This document shows positions 12,701 to 24,200 of a DNA stretch of 64,000 nt, in pieces. The translations under genes were made by a program, and so were the position numbers. The notes beneath the pieces were generated by a model that worked only from the letters and a program-made list of their open reading frames with translations, made no database searches and was not told where the DNA came from. Numbering within the stretch: position 1 is the stretch's first letter; each line of letters begins with the position of its first letter. Location of the stretch: the NCBI RefSeq assembly GCF_963675165.1, contig NC_087388.1:4779047-4843046 (forward strand). The letters are read 5' to 3'. This DNA comes from Halichondria panicea (taxonomy: Eukaryota > Porifera > Demospongiae > Suberitida > Halichondriidae).

Positions 12701-12983
12701 AGTTACAATTAAGGTACTAAATCTACTTACATAACTCGTTCTATTCCCTCTCAGTGATGATCTCGGTCTGGACGATGATAACCAGTGCTCCTTGGACCGT
12801 GAAAACCAGTGCTCCTTGGACTGTGAAAACCAGTGCTCCTTGGACTGTGAAAACCAGTGTTCCTTGGACATGCTACGTGACTGGCTCTCCTCACAACCCT
12901 CCACAACAGAGTGCAGACAGGCGACGGTTGGAAAAAGCACCGACATTTTCTTTATTGCTGAGTGCTCGAATATGGGTAGTTAG
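3710..12983 (+). CDS. Leishmanolysin-like zinc metalloprotease (peptidase M8)
   Basis: Exons, most joined by matching phase: 3710-3850 or -3880, 3996-4108, 4256-4286, 4374-4456, 4634-4748, 5090-5271, 5516-5615, 5681-5766, 6695-6822, 7904-8011, 8093-8169, 8644-8754, 8970-9093, 9148-9222, 9449-9601, 9953-10027, 10189-10266, 10323-10350, 10434-10478, 10535-10654, 10701-10797, 10858-10947, 11003-11080, 12297-12338, 12488-12553, 12755-12983. About 870 residues. A signal peptide (MGWLALFAVLSALC) starts it. Catalytic HEVLH is in the 5516 exon, followed by FSPTLYPWFRDENG; the distal zinc histidine is in SAHWE (7904 exon), and EGMTG supplies the Met-turn. EDSGWY..NYEMAE and GLNTGC are family-typical. 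An EGF-like domain lies in exon 10535. Phases of 5766 and 6695 do not join, so a short exon in that intron is probably unseen. Secreted protease; substrate unknown. Confidence 0.85.
5851..6110 (+). repeat. Interspersed element in protease intron, copy 1
   Basis: It begins GTATAGGATATACCAC and contains TATATCCTCC hairpin sequence. At 5998 a short reading frame starts that reads MQTAKKNKTMPDFSAVKELV. A related copy lies in reverse orientation at about 11440-12206 of the same gene. Boundaries are approximate, and whether the frame is translated is unknown. Confidence 0.6.
6225..6510 (+). repeat. Interspersed repeat family R1
   Basis: It shares GATCGACCATG, ATGCCAAAAGTTCAA, CTACTAAGTAGAGTAGCAACA, TTTTGCTA and GCATTATTTTGCAAATCCAC with other copies at about 27885-28480 (+), 35560-35760 (+), 38020-38320 (-), 40045-40400 (-) and 61640-62080 (-). 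Unclassified non-autonomous element; no protein coding seen. Confidence 0.7.
7677..7844. repeat. MITE, CCGTATA-ended family
   Basis: Ends read TACCGTAT and ATACGGTA. It is intronic in the protease gene and non-coding. Identified from the ends only; the inner arms are weakly matched. Confidence 0.5.
9602..9788. repeat. MITE adjoining a protease exon
   Basis: TATAGCGGGAAATTTTTG near the left end and GCTATACGGTA near the right end, with CGTATTTTAATACAGCTCAGGATCA inside. The inner CAGCTCAGGATCA-type core resembles the element at about 52770-52925. It lies immediately after the exon ending at 9601. Confidence 0.55.
11440..12206 (-). repeat. Interspersed element in protease intron, copy 2 (reverse)
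   Basis: Reverse-orientation relative of the element at 5851, ending with GTGGTATATCCTATAC at 12191-12206. On the minus strand a frame running to 11443 contains KKNKTMPDFTAVKELVEKH, closely matching the peptide of the other copy. About 400 bases of unrelated sequence separate the TATATCCTCC end from the coding-like part. Confidence 0.55.
12778..12869 (+). repeat. 24-base coding tandem repeat in last protease exon
   Basis: Roughly four copies of a 24-base unit encode the octapeptide ENQCSLDC (first copies DDNQCSLDR and ENQCSLDC). The number of copies keeps the frame open. It sits just upstream of the C-terminal segment MLRDWLSSQPSTTECRQ. Confidence 0.85.
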
Positions 12984-13129
12984 TCTAACTCTTTGACCTT
13001 TACCTATATATATATATATATAGATAGATCGATGTGACTCTCCTTTATTCACATACATTAGTACTAGAGATTCTAGTCTATATTTGGCATGCATGGACAA
13101 CGTACGCACATTTATTTGTAGGACCTTTT

Positions 13130-13215
13130 AATATTACTTTGTTAGTGTATTCCTTATAATACCACATTTGTAGGACCTTTTAATATTACTTTGTTATGTA
13201 TTCCTTATAATACTA
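13130..13215. repeat. Short tandem duplication
   Basis: The block beginning TTTGTAGGACCTTTTAATAT is repeated twice about 51 bases apart, with small differences. It lies just after the 3' end of the protease gene; a (TA)n tract lies at about 13003-13021. Confidence 0.7.
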
Positions 13216-13429
13216 TCACATTTTGCCATAACAATTACTATACATGCATGCATGTAACTAACGCTACGTTTATAGATCACTAACGGCCTATGCACACATA
13301 AAATGGATGTGACAATAACTGATCGCAACATAAAATTAATATTGTACCAGCTATAATTATAGTGTCTTGTTCACAGCTTTTTGCATGTATATTGCCATAT
13401 TGTCCAGTGTGCATTAACTGTAGATTTTC

Positions 13430-14005
13430 TGTACGTAGATAAGATCCCCTTTCTGCAAAACGTCAACTTTCTGAGTCACTTCCTCAGCTGGCCATTGCTG
13501 GTCATCTTTGGAATGTTCTGTGTCGGCCTGTGTAGGTTCCTTTTCCTGTTGATAGCTTTCATCCTGATGATGTATTGGAGTTTGTGCTAGAACTGACTTG
13601 TTATCCGAGAGTAGAGTGCCATTGCTTTGAAGTAAAACAGATTTATTTTCCTGTAAACAAGGAAAAATTAAGTGCAGTTCCTGTTTCCTCGTTTTAAAAT
13701 TCAATAACATGACTACATAAGGATTTTATTGAACACAACTTCCTCTGAAGTTGATTTTTGCGAGTATAAAAAGTGGCTTCTATTTTCTCACATTTGTTAA
13801 TATTCATTATGCTTCTATGTGGACTGGGAATCGCAGATATCTACAATGTTATGTAAATGGTGCATTAGAATCAATTAATGGCTTCTGTTTATGGTGTTTA
13901 ATGACAGCACTCTGTTCGTACTGTAACACTAATTACTGGTTTATCACCTCATCAGTCACATTTGTGTGTTTTTGTTCACTGATCAAGCCATCAATCACAT
14001 CTGAA
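13430..14005 (-). pseudogene. Remnant of membrane-protein A exons 4 and 3
   Basis: On the minus strand 13430-13650 matches the start of A exon 4 (NKSVLLQSNGTLLSDNKSV, then QQEKEPTQADTEHSKDDQQW) and is followed upstream by the same CCTTGTTTACAG acceptor. About 13945-14002 matches A exon 3 (DVIDGLISEQKHTN, compared with EVIDSLFSEQKCTT in A1). No exons 1, 2 or 5 accompany it, so it is a truncated copy left by tandem duplication. Confidence 0.75.
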
Positions 14006-14114
14006 AGATGAGAACACATGGTTAATAATCAAAATGGTAAACACAAACAATAATCCATGACAAGATGCTCATAAAAGCATTCATCCCGTGCACACGTTGA
14101 ACATTTCGTGAGTT

Positions 14115-14365
14115 TTCTATTCTGTGAAGCTCAGGAAAACGTCAACTCACAATTATATTGCTTTAGAGTTATAATTAATGTTGCAATCTATACTTGTACC
14201 TATTGTTCCACTCAGGTTTGAGTTATATAGGTGTTAGTGTTAGTCTGGACGATGTGAACTAGTGCTCTTTGCTCACTCTTCTCCTTCAGTGCTATTTGCA
14301 CAACCCTCACCCCTCGGCCCACACAGCAGAGTGCAGACACGATTTGGACGGAAATTACGCTTTTT
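14115..14365 (+). pseudogene. Remnant of the protease terminal exon
   Basis: GTGAAGCTCAGGAAAACGTC, GTCTGGACGATG, CAGTGCT and CAGAGTGCAGACA occur in the same order and orientation as in the protease intron and last exon at 12635-12930. The reading frame is broken and the 24-base repeat is absent. A nearly identical copy is at about 20865-21095. Confidence 0.7.
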
Positions 14366-14527
14366 CTAAATGAACTATAGTATTCCTCATGTTGCAATAA
14401 AATTATATGTAATATAGTATGTAGTGTACATACATAATAAGAACACTCTATAATCCTACACAAAAGTTTTAGGTATATATAATCATAATTCTTCTGATAC
14501 GTCCTTGCATGGTTATGTATATACCAG

Positions 14528-17500
14528 CTATTTTACAAACAGTGTCATGTTCACAGCTCTTCGCATGTTTTCTTTTCGAGAATGATTACCATTCACTCCA
14601 GGACCTGGCTTGGACAAAATATTCTTTTCCCGGCAAAGATCCTCCAGCAGCAGCAAACAAACAGCTATGATGTACAGTATGATAAAAATCACGAGTAAAA
14701 CCGGAGAGATTACAATGGAGAAGATGACTACAGACACGACTAGCGCCCAGACAAACACCATGAAGATGACTTGTATGTTAGCCAAAATGATAATGGCGAA
14801 TGTGAAGAAGTAAGGGATGGAATAGACGGAAGGGTTGGTAAAAAACGACACACAGACAAATTCAGACGAACCAGGCATTGGGCTACAAGTCATGCTGAGA
14901 AAGGCAAGAAATGTTCCCAAGAGAATTCCGTACAGGATGCCAAGCACAACGAACACGGGTACGCGGAATGGATAGAACAGCTTAACGTACAATGGGGCGG
15001 TTTCAATAGTCACCAAATTTTCCTTAACCTTTTTGTACTTCTTGTTCTGTGCAATCTCTTGTGTTTTTTTCTTGGCAGACTTGATTCCTCCACCAAAAAC
15101 AAGGCCGGCAAAATTTTCTGACTGTAGCATTGAAATCATGTCTACCCAGAATGCAATTGATAGCTCTCTGATCTGATAATAGTTGACAATAAAGAACGAA
15201 GCAAGGCCAAGCTGCGTGACGAGGAGCCCGGTTACCGTTGAGTATATCAGAAAGAAACTTGAGTTAAGAGAACTCGAATTTGTTGGAATAGAAAAAAAAT
15301 CAATCATGGGTCTAGAATTTGTGGAATTAGTTTCAACTAATTGAAATTCCGTATTTTCCAAATAGATATTCATTCCGATTGATACAAAGATCAAAGCATG
15401 AATGACAATTTGAGCAAAAGCATGAAGCAGAAACCATAATGACATGCTCACAATCTTCTTATGTGAGCCCGATGAATCTGAAGGCACTCGACGAAGATTC
15501 AAAGATGCTGTGACAATCATAACAATTCGAGTGAGGTAAACAGACAGCAGTAGAAATGCGGCAGAGATTATGAATAGGCTAAAATTGACTCTATGGTCGC
15601 TGGTTTCAAGAAGATACAGCTGAGACGTAATGAGGTCGTACAGATCTAAGATAACCAGAGGGTAGAGAACAATGTCTGTGATCCAGTTACGAATGAAGTC
15701 CAAAACTTCGAGTATTTGCTGTCTTGTTTCTGTCGAGAACAATGAACAACCACCACCATTCTGCTCATTGTCCGGCACTTTTTTCATTGCATTTAGTTTG
15801 TTCCTGCGTTTATTTCTGAAATTTTTGATGATAGAGGCACATGAGCCGAGGGTGATAAAGTGGAGGAAGGAGTCCATTAAAGCCAAGAGAAGTCCAAAAG
15901 CAGTGATTGAAACATACACAATGTTGAACACATTCTGATTCAAAGCCAGTGATATTACAGCCAGTACCAGCTGTGTGATGGTTATAGCAAGCTCAGTCAG
16001 CACCCACAAATCTTGAAACACCTTCGGCATACCCGGATAAATAAGCTTCTTCATCATTGTAATGCCTTGCTTGCTAGCTGTGTGTGCTTCTGGAGAAACT
16101 TTTGGTACCTGCGAATTTTTACTGTTACAGAAATTGTATGTGCAGCATCCATTGCAATTGTCTCGACATTTGAGCATAGAGTAAGATAGAGACGATGGTG
16201 TGCTGTTATGTATGACAACAGCAGATACTGATCGAATAGCTCTTTCTTGAAAATCAGGACTCAATACTGGCTCTTCCTCTGGGGAAAGAAAATGAAACGA
16301 ATCCTCTATACGTTCGGGTGTGTCCTCTGTGGATTCATCTGAAAGAGGTCTGTAGCAAAGTAGATATATGCAGATGATACATTGAGCAATTATGTACACC
16401 TTATTTACAAATCTCAAAGTTAATCAAAATTTCTTTAGTTACTCTGTAAGGATACTATATTAATGAACCTATAAGACTATACCACTTACAATATGTGCGG
16501 ATTGCTGTTGTTTAAATGGTGGCCTTTCTCGTGCACTTCACATATATCTACAACTCCGAGTTCCATTTCTAAAGAGTGTATTTCGTGAGTATCTGAGTAC
16601 TGTTCCTCTGTGTCTATTGGCTCGTCATTTCCCTCGATTGCGATTTCAATCTCTGGCAAGTGATAATCCTCATTCCCCATTTCTAGGGGTTCTCTGTGAT
16701 CTTTTTTCTGTAGCTCTTGCGCTACATTTCCTGGAGCTGATACAGCGTCTTGTCCAGTGTGTATTTGTTGTAGCTTTTCTGTACGTATGAGATCCACCCC
16801 TTTCTGCAATACGTCAACTTCCTGAGTCATTTCCTCAGCTGGCCATTGCTGGTCATCTTTGGAATGTTCTGTCTCGGCCTGTGTAGGTTCCTTTTCCTGT
16901 TGATAGCTTTCATCCTGATAATGTATGGGAGTTCGTGGTAGAACTGACTTGTTATCCGAGAGTAGAGTGCCATTGCTTTGAAGTAAAAGAGATTTATTTT
17001 CCTGTAAACAAGGAAAATTAACGTTAATTAGTGCAATTCCTGTTTCCTCCTTTTTAAATTCAATAACAATGACTGCATAAGGATTTTATTGAACACAACT
17101 TTCCTCTGAAGTTGACTTTTGTGAGTACAAAAAATGGCTTCTGTTTTCTTCTCATATTCTTAATTTGTACACAAACCAATTGGAATGTAGTGTATTGGTA
17201 AATTATGTTTCTCGATTATTATGACAGCATTCTGTTCATTGTGACAGCTAGTATGACTGGTTTCTCACCTCATCAAAACTGTTGGTCAAAGTTGTGCATT
17301 TTTGTTCGCTGAACAAGCTATCAATCACTTCTGAAAAAAGAGAACACACAGGTTAATAATCAAGATGGCAAACATGAACAATAACCCATAATTAGCAACA
17401 CAACAGATGGTGTATACATGACTACACTATTCACCTTCGGTTGGTCTCTCCTGATATCCATGTTTGCAAATCTCAGAAGGCTGAGCTCTAGAATTATCTA

Positions 17501-17964
17501 CGATAGAGACTTCAGGATCTGGTGATGTTGGGTCTGTAAAGATATTGCTCTATTGATTATCATACTTAGTATTAGTAATACAGCATACAGCACATGTAAT
17601 AGCATTATATTGGCTAGACTGTATATTTACCTGCAATTATGTCTTCAAATTTTATGCTTTCCTCACTCAGTATCTCAGTTTGCCGAGCCTTCGGAATGAC
17701 TTCCATCGATGCCTCTGGCTGTGAAGATTCCGGTACATTCTGATGTATAGTATCCATTGATATTTCTGCTTGAAGGTTTGCATCTGGAGTAGCTGTAGCT
17801 GTGTCCCTGCCTGGTTTCGTTTTGTTAGTGTCACCACTTTTAAAGCGAAGTCTAAAGCTTCCCAAACTCTTAACAGAGGATTCTTGAGAGTTGAGACTTG
17901 CTTCATTATCTGGCTCCTGGTTGGAGGTAATTACTAGTCGCTTTTTGAAAGGTAGTTTTGACAT
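14528..17964 (-). CDS. Multi-pass membrane protein A1, unknown function
   Basis: Five exons, read 17964-17631, 17533-17435, 17330-17269, 17001-16490 and 16349-14528, with matching phases; 942 aa. I do not recognise the family. The N-terminal 330 or so residues are hydrophilic and acidic (MSKLPFKKRLVI start). A cysteine cluster CRDNCNGCCTYNFC precedes about nine hydrophobic segments in the last exon, including FGLLLALMDSFLHF, LYPLVILDLYDLI, YLTRIVMIV, FFIVNYYQIRELSIAFW and a long C-terminal pair. The tail is short and basic. Segment order matches protein B (LALMD.F, GSCA, YPL.I.D, FF.VNY), so A and B are divergent paralogues. Expected at a membrane; topology is inference. Compared with A2 it lacks four residues (PLGS) near the C-terminus. 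Confidence 0.8.
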
Positions 17965-18020
17965 CCTGACGTTTAGACACCCAACACTGACTATGCTACT
18001 TTTATAATAAGATTTATATT

Positions 18021-18030
18021 GCGCATGCGC
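18021..18030. promoter_or_regulatory. GCGCATGCGC motif upstream of A1
   Basis: A perfect palindrome identical to the NRF1-type consensus, 57 bases upstream of the A1 ATG. The same motif lies at 24742-24751, the same distance upstream of A2. Function is inferred from placement and from the known NRF1 consensus. Confidence 0.55.
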
Positions 18031-18056
18031 ATTGGAAGGTTACTATTGATAGCTAT

Positions 18057-18098
18057 TAGCCTCGAGACCATTCTTAATCCGCCTGGATTCGAGGCTAG
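18057..18098. repeat. Short hairpin repeat (TAGCCTCGA type)
   Basis: TAGCCTCGAGACCA and TGGATTCGAGGCTA form imperfect inverted arms about 40 bases end to end. Similar hairpins are at 24769-24820 and 48058-48099, and a half copy at about 7560-7578. Confidence 0.65.
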
Positions 18099-18338
18099 AT
18101 AGCTGACCCTTTACCAATTAAATATTCATGTGACTATACAACATTGTTGGGTGTTGCAGGGTAAACACAATAATTGACTGTCATATTTCATACCGTCTCA
18201 GTTTAACATTATGTTGTTCTCTTCCTTGCCTAGCTCATAGACAGCTGCACTCCCGTCTCCTTATTGCAAAACATGTATGCTATATACTACATATTAATTT
18301 ACACAAAAATTAATGTATAATAATTATGATAACATAAA

Positions 18339-20340
18339 TCAAGCATAACTTTCAGTGAGTGATGTATTGGCAATCATCAGTGGTGAAGCTTTTCCACTAT
18401 AGTCAATATTAGCCATAGCAGTTTTGTTTCCTTCCTTTGTTTCAATGTACTTAATACTCTTGTCTCCATTGAATTCAGACAATTCCAAGTCTTGATCAAG
18501 ATTCTTCGTTGAGATAGTAGTTCCAATATCTTCTGTTTCGATGTTTGATTTCTTTCTACAGTTGCCAACTGATTTTTTGAAGATAAAATAGTAACCGACG
18601 AACCCAACCATTGGCATGTAAACTAGTAAAATTATCGGAATTAAGGCAAATGAATAAAATATAGCAATTATTCCTACGAAAACCATCACCAGCAATAGGA
18701 AATTGAGCAGGATCAAGACATGAATGTTGGCGATGACAATGACACTGGTAGCAATCACAAAAGCACTCGTCATAAAAGGGTCATTTTGAAACACCACTAG
18801 CCTAACTCCAGCTTCATCATTTGTCAACATGAGAGTAGCCACAAATGCAACTAAGGAAAGATCATATACAACACCACAAAGAGCAACAAATGGAACTTTT
18901 GTAGGGTAAAAAAACTTGGTCCAGAAAGTCTGTTCCTTGAGGCGAGTAATTTGTGCCTTGACAGTATCAAACCCTGAATCATCGAGAAATTGGTTAGCTT
19001 GTTCTTCAGCACCGGAAAGACCTTCACCTCCAAACACAGTCTCAGCAAAGCCTGCTCCTTGCAACATGGATATCATATTTAACCAGAATCCAATTGAGAA
19101 CTCTCGCATCCAAAAATAATTCACGACAAAGAAAGCGGTTACGCCCACGAGAGGTACTATGCCACCCATCACACATGCTGCTATCAGGAATGCACTGGCT
19201 CTAATTTCTGGATCCGGCTCATCGTCATCACCCATTGTATTGTTTGCATTGTTCATCGTCATCATTGCTGTTCCGTTCATTGTAGAGTTACGGTTCATGT
19301 TAAGCAAGGGTTGATTCTCATTTCGAATTTTCGCCCATAGAACGACGATGATTATAAAGTGTACGGCAATCTGACCTATAATGTGGATGCAGAATTTTAT
19401 CAGTAGGCCAGTCTCTTTGTCGGTTCCAGATGCTTCTTTGTTGCTAGGCAATCGAATAAGTGATAGTAAAGTTCCAAATACCATGACGACTCTCATGATG
19501 TACACAGCAAGGATAAGGTAAAAGCTCCCAATCACGACAAAACTAAAGTCAGCTTGCTCTCTTCCAGCATTTTCATCATCTGGTTCAGGAAGGTATCATT
19601 GGAACAGATTTTCCACTCGAGTCGAACGTAGTGTTCCAAATTGTGTACCTCATTCTCACTTGCATTTCCATGGTTATGGCTCTTATGGATGGATTCATCT
19701 ACTTCTTCCAACTGGGAAGTTGTGCTCGAGGCATTCGAGTGCTTAGTTCATTTCTTAAAAACCGAAAAAAGAAGAAACAGGCAGGAGAAAAAGGTAAAGA
19801 AGAAGAAGAAGAAGAAGAAGAAGACGAAGACGAAGACGAAGATGAAGGAAAAACGAGATGTGGAATGAGTTCTGAGACTAGGGAAAAGTTCAACACTTGG
19901 TTTGAGTTGGCACGGAATCTAATCAATGAGTTTCTCATTTACCCGTTATTGATTTTCGATATGTTTGCCTTAATTTCTGAAGGCGAGAATGGAGGATTCC
20001 TATAACAAATGCAGCAATTGAGATTCCCAGCTCGAGATACACCCACAGATCTTGAACCAGTGCCGGTATCAAAGGAAAGAACACATTCTTCATCATGTCA
20101 TAACCTTCACTGGTAGCTTTCTCCATTTCTGGGCTAAGTTCTGTTGATGGAAGCTCCTCTGGTGGTTGCAAAAGCTCTTCTGACTCACCATCTTCGACCT
20201 TTTTCTTTCGTTTAAAACGCTCAAAGCAACTTGGCTTCTTTTCTTTTATTATCGGAACTGGTTTAATTTTGATGATACTTTTCATTGCTTTGCGTGCTTT
20301 CTTTTTTGTTTCTTTCTTTTCGAACTCAGGCTCCCTGCTT
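18339..20340 (-). pseudogene. Membrane protein B1, broken by an internal inversion
   Basis: Two minus-strand pieces match intact B2: 20285-20000 (N-terminus to FVIGIL) and about 19596-18339 (GSFYLILAVY to the end). The piece between, about 19597-19995, is present on the plus strand instead and encodes the missing part there (FQIVYLILTC to ISEGENGG). Breakpoints lie at ATCC/GGAT inverted matches that also exist in B2. As laid out, the protein would end prematurely after the first membrane segment. Apart from the inversion the frame is intact, so the change is recent or is an assembly error. The acidic run (GAAGAA... tract) is shorter than in B2. Confidence 0.85.
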
Positions 20341-20750
20341 TGAAGTACTATAAAACAGATTCATTTTCCTGTAAACAAGGAACATTTAAAAAAAGTGCAG
20401 TTCCTGTTTCCTCGTTTTAAAATTCAATAACAATGACTGCATAAGGATTTTATTGAACACAACTTTCCTCTGAAGTTGATTTTTGTGAGTATAAAAAATG
20501 GCTTCTATTTTCTCACATTCGTTAATATTCATTATGCTTCTATGTGGACTGGGAATTGCAGATATCTACAATGTTATGTAAATGGTGCATTAGAATCAAT
20601 TATAATGGCTTCTGTTTATGGTGTTTAATGACAGCACTCTCGATCTGTTCATACTGTAACACTAATTACTGGTTATCACCTCATTAAAACCGTTGGTCAC
20701 ATTTGTGTGTTTTTGTTCACTGATCTCAAGCCATCAATCACATCTGAAAA
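20341..20750 (-). pseudogene. A exon 3 remnant and exon 4 stub
   Basis: The sequence switches at about 20341 from B1 5' sequence to the first 35 bases of A exon 4 and its upstream intron (TTTCCTGTAAACAAGG), then continues through an exon 3 remnant at about 20690-20748. It parallels 13625-14005, so this is the junction between the two tandem units. Confidence 0.7.
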
Positions 20751-20864
20751 ATGAGAACACATGGTTAATAATCAAAATGGTAAACACGAACAATAATCCA
20801 TGACAAGATGCTTATAAGAGCATTCACCCCGTGCATGCGTTGAACATTTCGTGAGTTTTCTATT

Positions 20865-21095
20865 CTGTGAAGCTCAGGAAAATGTCAACTCACAATTATT
20901 GCTTTAGAGGTACAATTAATGTTATTACTTGTACATATTGTTCCACTCAGGTTTGAGTTATATAGGTGTTAGTGTTAGTCTGGACGATGTGAACTAGTGC
21001 TCTTTGCTCACTCTTCTCCTTCAGTGCTATTTGCACAACCCTCACCCCTCGGCCCACACAGCAGAGTGCAGACACGATTTGGACGGAAATTACGC
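20865..21095 (+). pseudogene. Second remnant of the protease terminal exon
   Basis: Nearly identical to 14115-14365 and related to the protease exon at 12755. The frame is broken. It marks the same position in the second tandem unit. Confidence 0.7.
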
Positions 21096-21266
21096 TTTTT
21101 CTAAATGAACTATAGTATTCCTCATGTTGCAATAAAATTATATGTAATACAGTATGTAGTGTACATACATACATAATAAGAACACTCTATAATCCTACAC
21201 TAAAGTTTTAGGTATATATAATCATAATTCTTCTGATACGTCCTTGCATGGTTATGTATATACCAG

Positions 21267-24200
21267 CTATTTTGCAAACAGTGTCTTGTTCACAGCTCTT
21301 CGCATGTTTTCTTTTCGAGAATGATTACCATTCACTCCAGGACCTGGCTTGGACAAAATATTCATTTCCCGGCAAAGATCCTCCAGCAGCAGCAAACAAA
21401 CAGCTATGCTCCCCAGTGGAATGTACAGTATGATAAAAATCACGAGTAAAACCGGAGAGATTACAATGGAGAAGATGACTACAGACACGACTAGCGCCCA
21501 GACAAACACCATGAAGATGACTTGTATGTTAGCCAAAATGATAATGGCGAATGTGAAGAAGTAAGGGATGGAGTAGACAGAAGGGTTGGTAAAAAACGAC
21601 ACACAGACAAATTCAGACGAATCAGGCATTGGGCTACAAGTCACGCTGAGAAAGGTAAGAAATGTTCCCAAGAGAATTCCGTACAGGATGCCAAGCACAA
21701 CGAACACGGGTACGCGGAATGGATAGAGCAGCTTAACGTACAATGGGACGGTTTCAATAGTCACCAAATTTTCCTTAACCTTTTTGTACTTCTTGTTCTG
21801 TGCAATCTCTTGTGTTTTTTTCTTGGCAGACTTGATTCCTCCATCAAAAACAAGGCCGGCAAAATTTTCTGACTGCAGCATTGAAATCATGTCTACCCAG
21901 AATGCAATTGATAGCTCTCTGATCTGATAATAGTTGACAATAAAGAACGAAGCAAGGCCAAGCTGCGTGACAAGGAGCCCGGTTACCGTCGAGTATATCA
22001 GAAAGAAACTTGAGTTAAGAGAACTTGAATGTGTTGGAATAGAAAAAAAATCAATCATGGGTGTAGAATTTGTGGAATTAGTTTCAACTAATTGAAATTC
22101 CGTATTTTCCAAATAGATATTCATTCCGATTGATACAAAGATCAAAGCATGAATGACAATTTGAGCAAAAGCATGAAGCAGAAACCATAATGACATGCTC
22201 ACAATCTTCTTATGTGAGCCCGATGAATCTGAAGGCACTCGACGAAGATTCAAAGCTGCTGTGACAATCATAACAATTCGAGTGAGGTAAACAGACAGCA
22301 GTAGAAATGCGGCAGAGATTATGAACAGGCTAAAATTGACTCTATGGTCACTGGTTTCAAGAAGATACAGCTGAGACGTGATGAGGTCGTACAGATCTAA
22401 GATAACCAGAGGGTAGAGAACAATGTCTGTGATCCAGTTACGAATGAAGTCCAAAACTTCGAGTATTTGCTGTCTTGTTTCTGTCGAGAACAATGAACAA
22501 CCACCACCATTCTGCTCATTGTCTGGCACTTTTTTGATTGCATTTAGTTTGTTCCTGCGTTTATTTCTGAAGTGTTTGATGATAGAGGCACATGAGCCGA
22601 GGGTGATAAAGTGGAGGAAGGAGTCCATTAAAGCCAAGAGAAGTCCAAAAGCAGTGATTGAAACATACACAATGTTGAACACATTCTGATTCAAAGCCAG
22701 TGATATTACAGCCAGTACGAGCTGTGTGATGGTTATAGCAAGCTCAGTCAGCACCCACAAATCTTGAAACACCTTCGGCATACCCGGATAAATAAGCTTC
22801 TTCATCATCGTAATGCCTTGCTTGCTAGCTGTGTGTGCTTCTGGAGAAACTTTTGGTACCTGCGAAGTTTTACTGTTACAGAAATCGTATGTGCAGCATC
22901 CATTGCAATTGTCTCGACATTTGAGCATAGAGTAAGATAGAGACGACGGTTTGCTGTTATGTATGACAACAGCAGATACTGATCGAATAGCTCTTTCTTG
23001 AAAATCAGGACTCAATACTGGCTCATCCTCTGGGGAAAGAAAATGAAACGAATCCTCTATACGTTTGGGTGTGTCCTCTGTGGATTCATCTGAAAGAGGT
23101 CTGTAGCAAAGTAGATACATGCAGATGATACATTGAGCAATTATGTAGACCTTATTTACAAATCTCAAAATTTCTTTAATTAGTTACTCTGTAAGGATGC
23201 TATCCACTTACAATGTGTGCAGATTACTGTTGTTTAAATGGTGGCCTTTCTCGTGCACTTCAACAACTCCGGGTTCCATTTCTAAAGAGTGTATTTCGTG
23301 AGTATCTGAGTACTGTTCCTCTGTGTCTATTGGCTCGTCATTTCCCTCGATTGCGATTTCAATCTCTGGCAAGTGATAATCCTCATTCCCCATTTCTAGG
23401 GGTTCTCTGTGATCTTTTTTCTGTAGCTCTTGCGCTACATTTCCTGGAACTGATACAGTGTCTTGTCCAGTGTGCATTTGTTGTAGCTTTTCTGTACGTA
23501 TGAGATCCACCCCTTTCTGCAATACGTCAACTTCCTGAGTCATTTCCTCAGCTGGCCATTGCTGGTCATCTTTGGAATGTTCTGTGTCGGCCTGTGTAGG
23601 TTCCTTTTCCTGTTTATAGCTTTCATCCTGATGATGTATTGGAGTTTGTGGTAGAACTGACTTGTTATCCGAGAGTAGAGTGCTATTACTTTGAAGTAAA
23701 AGAGATTTATTTTCCTGTAAACAAGGAAAATTAACATTAATTAAGTGCAGTGTTCCTGTTTCCTCGTTTTTAAATTCAATAACAATGACTGCATAAGTGA
23801 ACACAACTTTCCTCTGAAGTTGACTTTTGTGAGTACAAAAAAATGGCTTCTGTTTTCTTCTGACATTCTTAATTTGTACACAAACCAATTGCATGAAATG
23901 TAGTGTATTGGTAAATTATGTTTTTCGATTATTATCACAGCATTCTGTTCATTGTTAACAGTATGACTGGTTTCTCACCTCATCAAAACTGTTGGTCAAA
24001 GTTGTGCATTTTTGTTCGCTGAACAAGCCATCAATCACTTCTGAAAAAAGAGAACACACAGGTATTATAATAATCAAGATGGCAAACATGAACTATAACC
24101 CATAATTAGCAACACAAAATATAACAGATGAGTGCTTACATGACTACACTATTCACCTTCGGTTAGTCTCTCCTGATATCCATGTTTGCAAATCTCAGAA

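Noticed and set aside
14610-15938. Plus-strand ORFs antisense to A1 (and the same at 21349-22689 for A2)
   Set aside because: They mirror the coding strand, have no splice support and are explained by the conserved A exon.
19631-20005. A separate plus-strand gene with a polyglutamate run
   Set aside because: It is the inverted internal segment of B1, as shown by comparison with intact B2.
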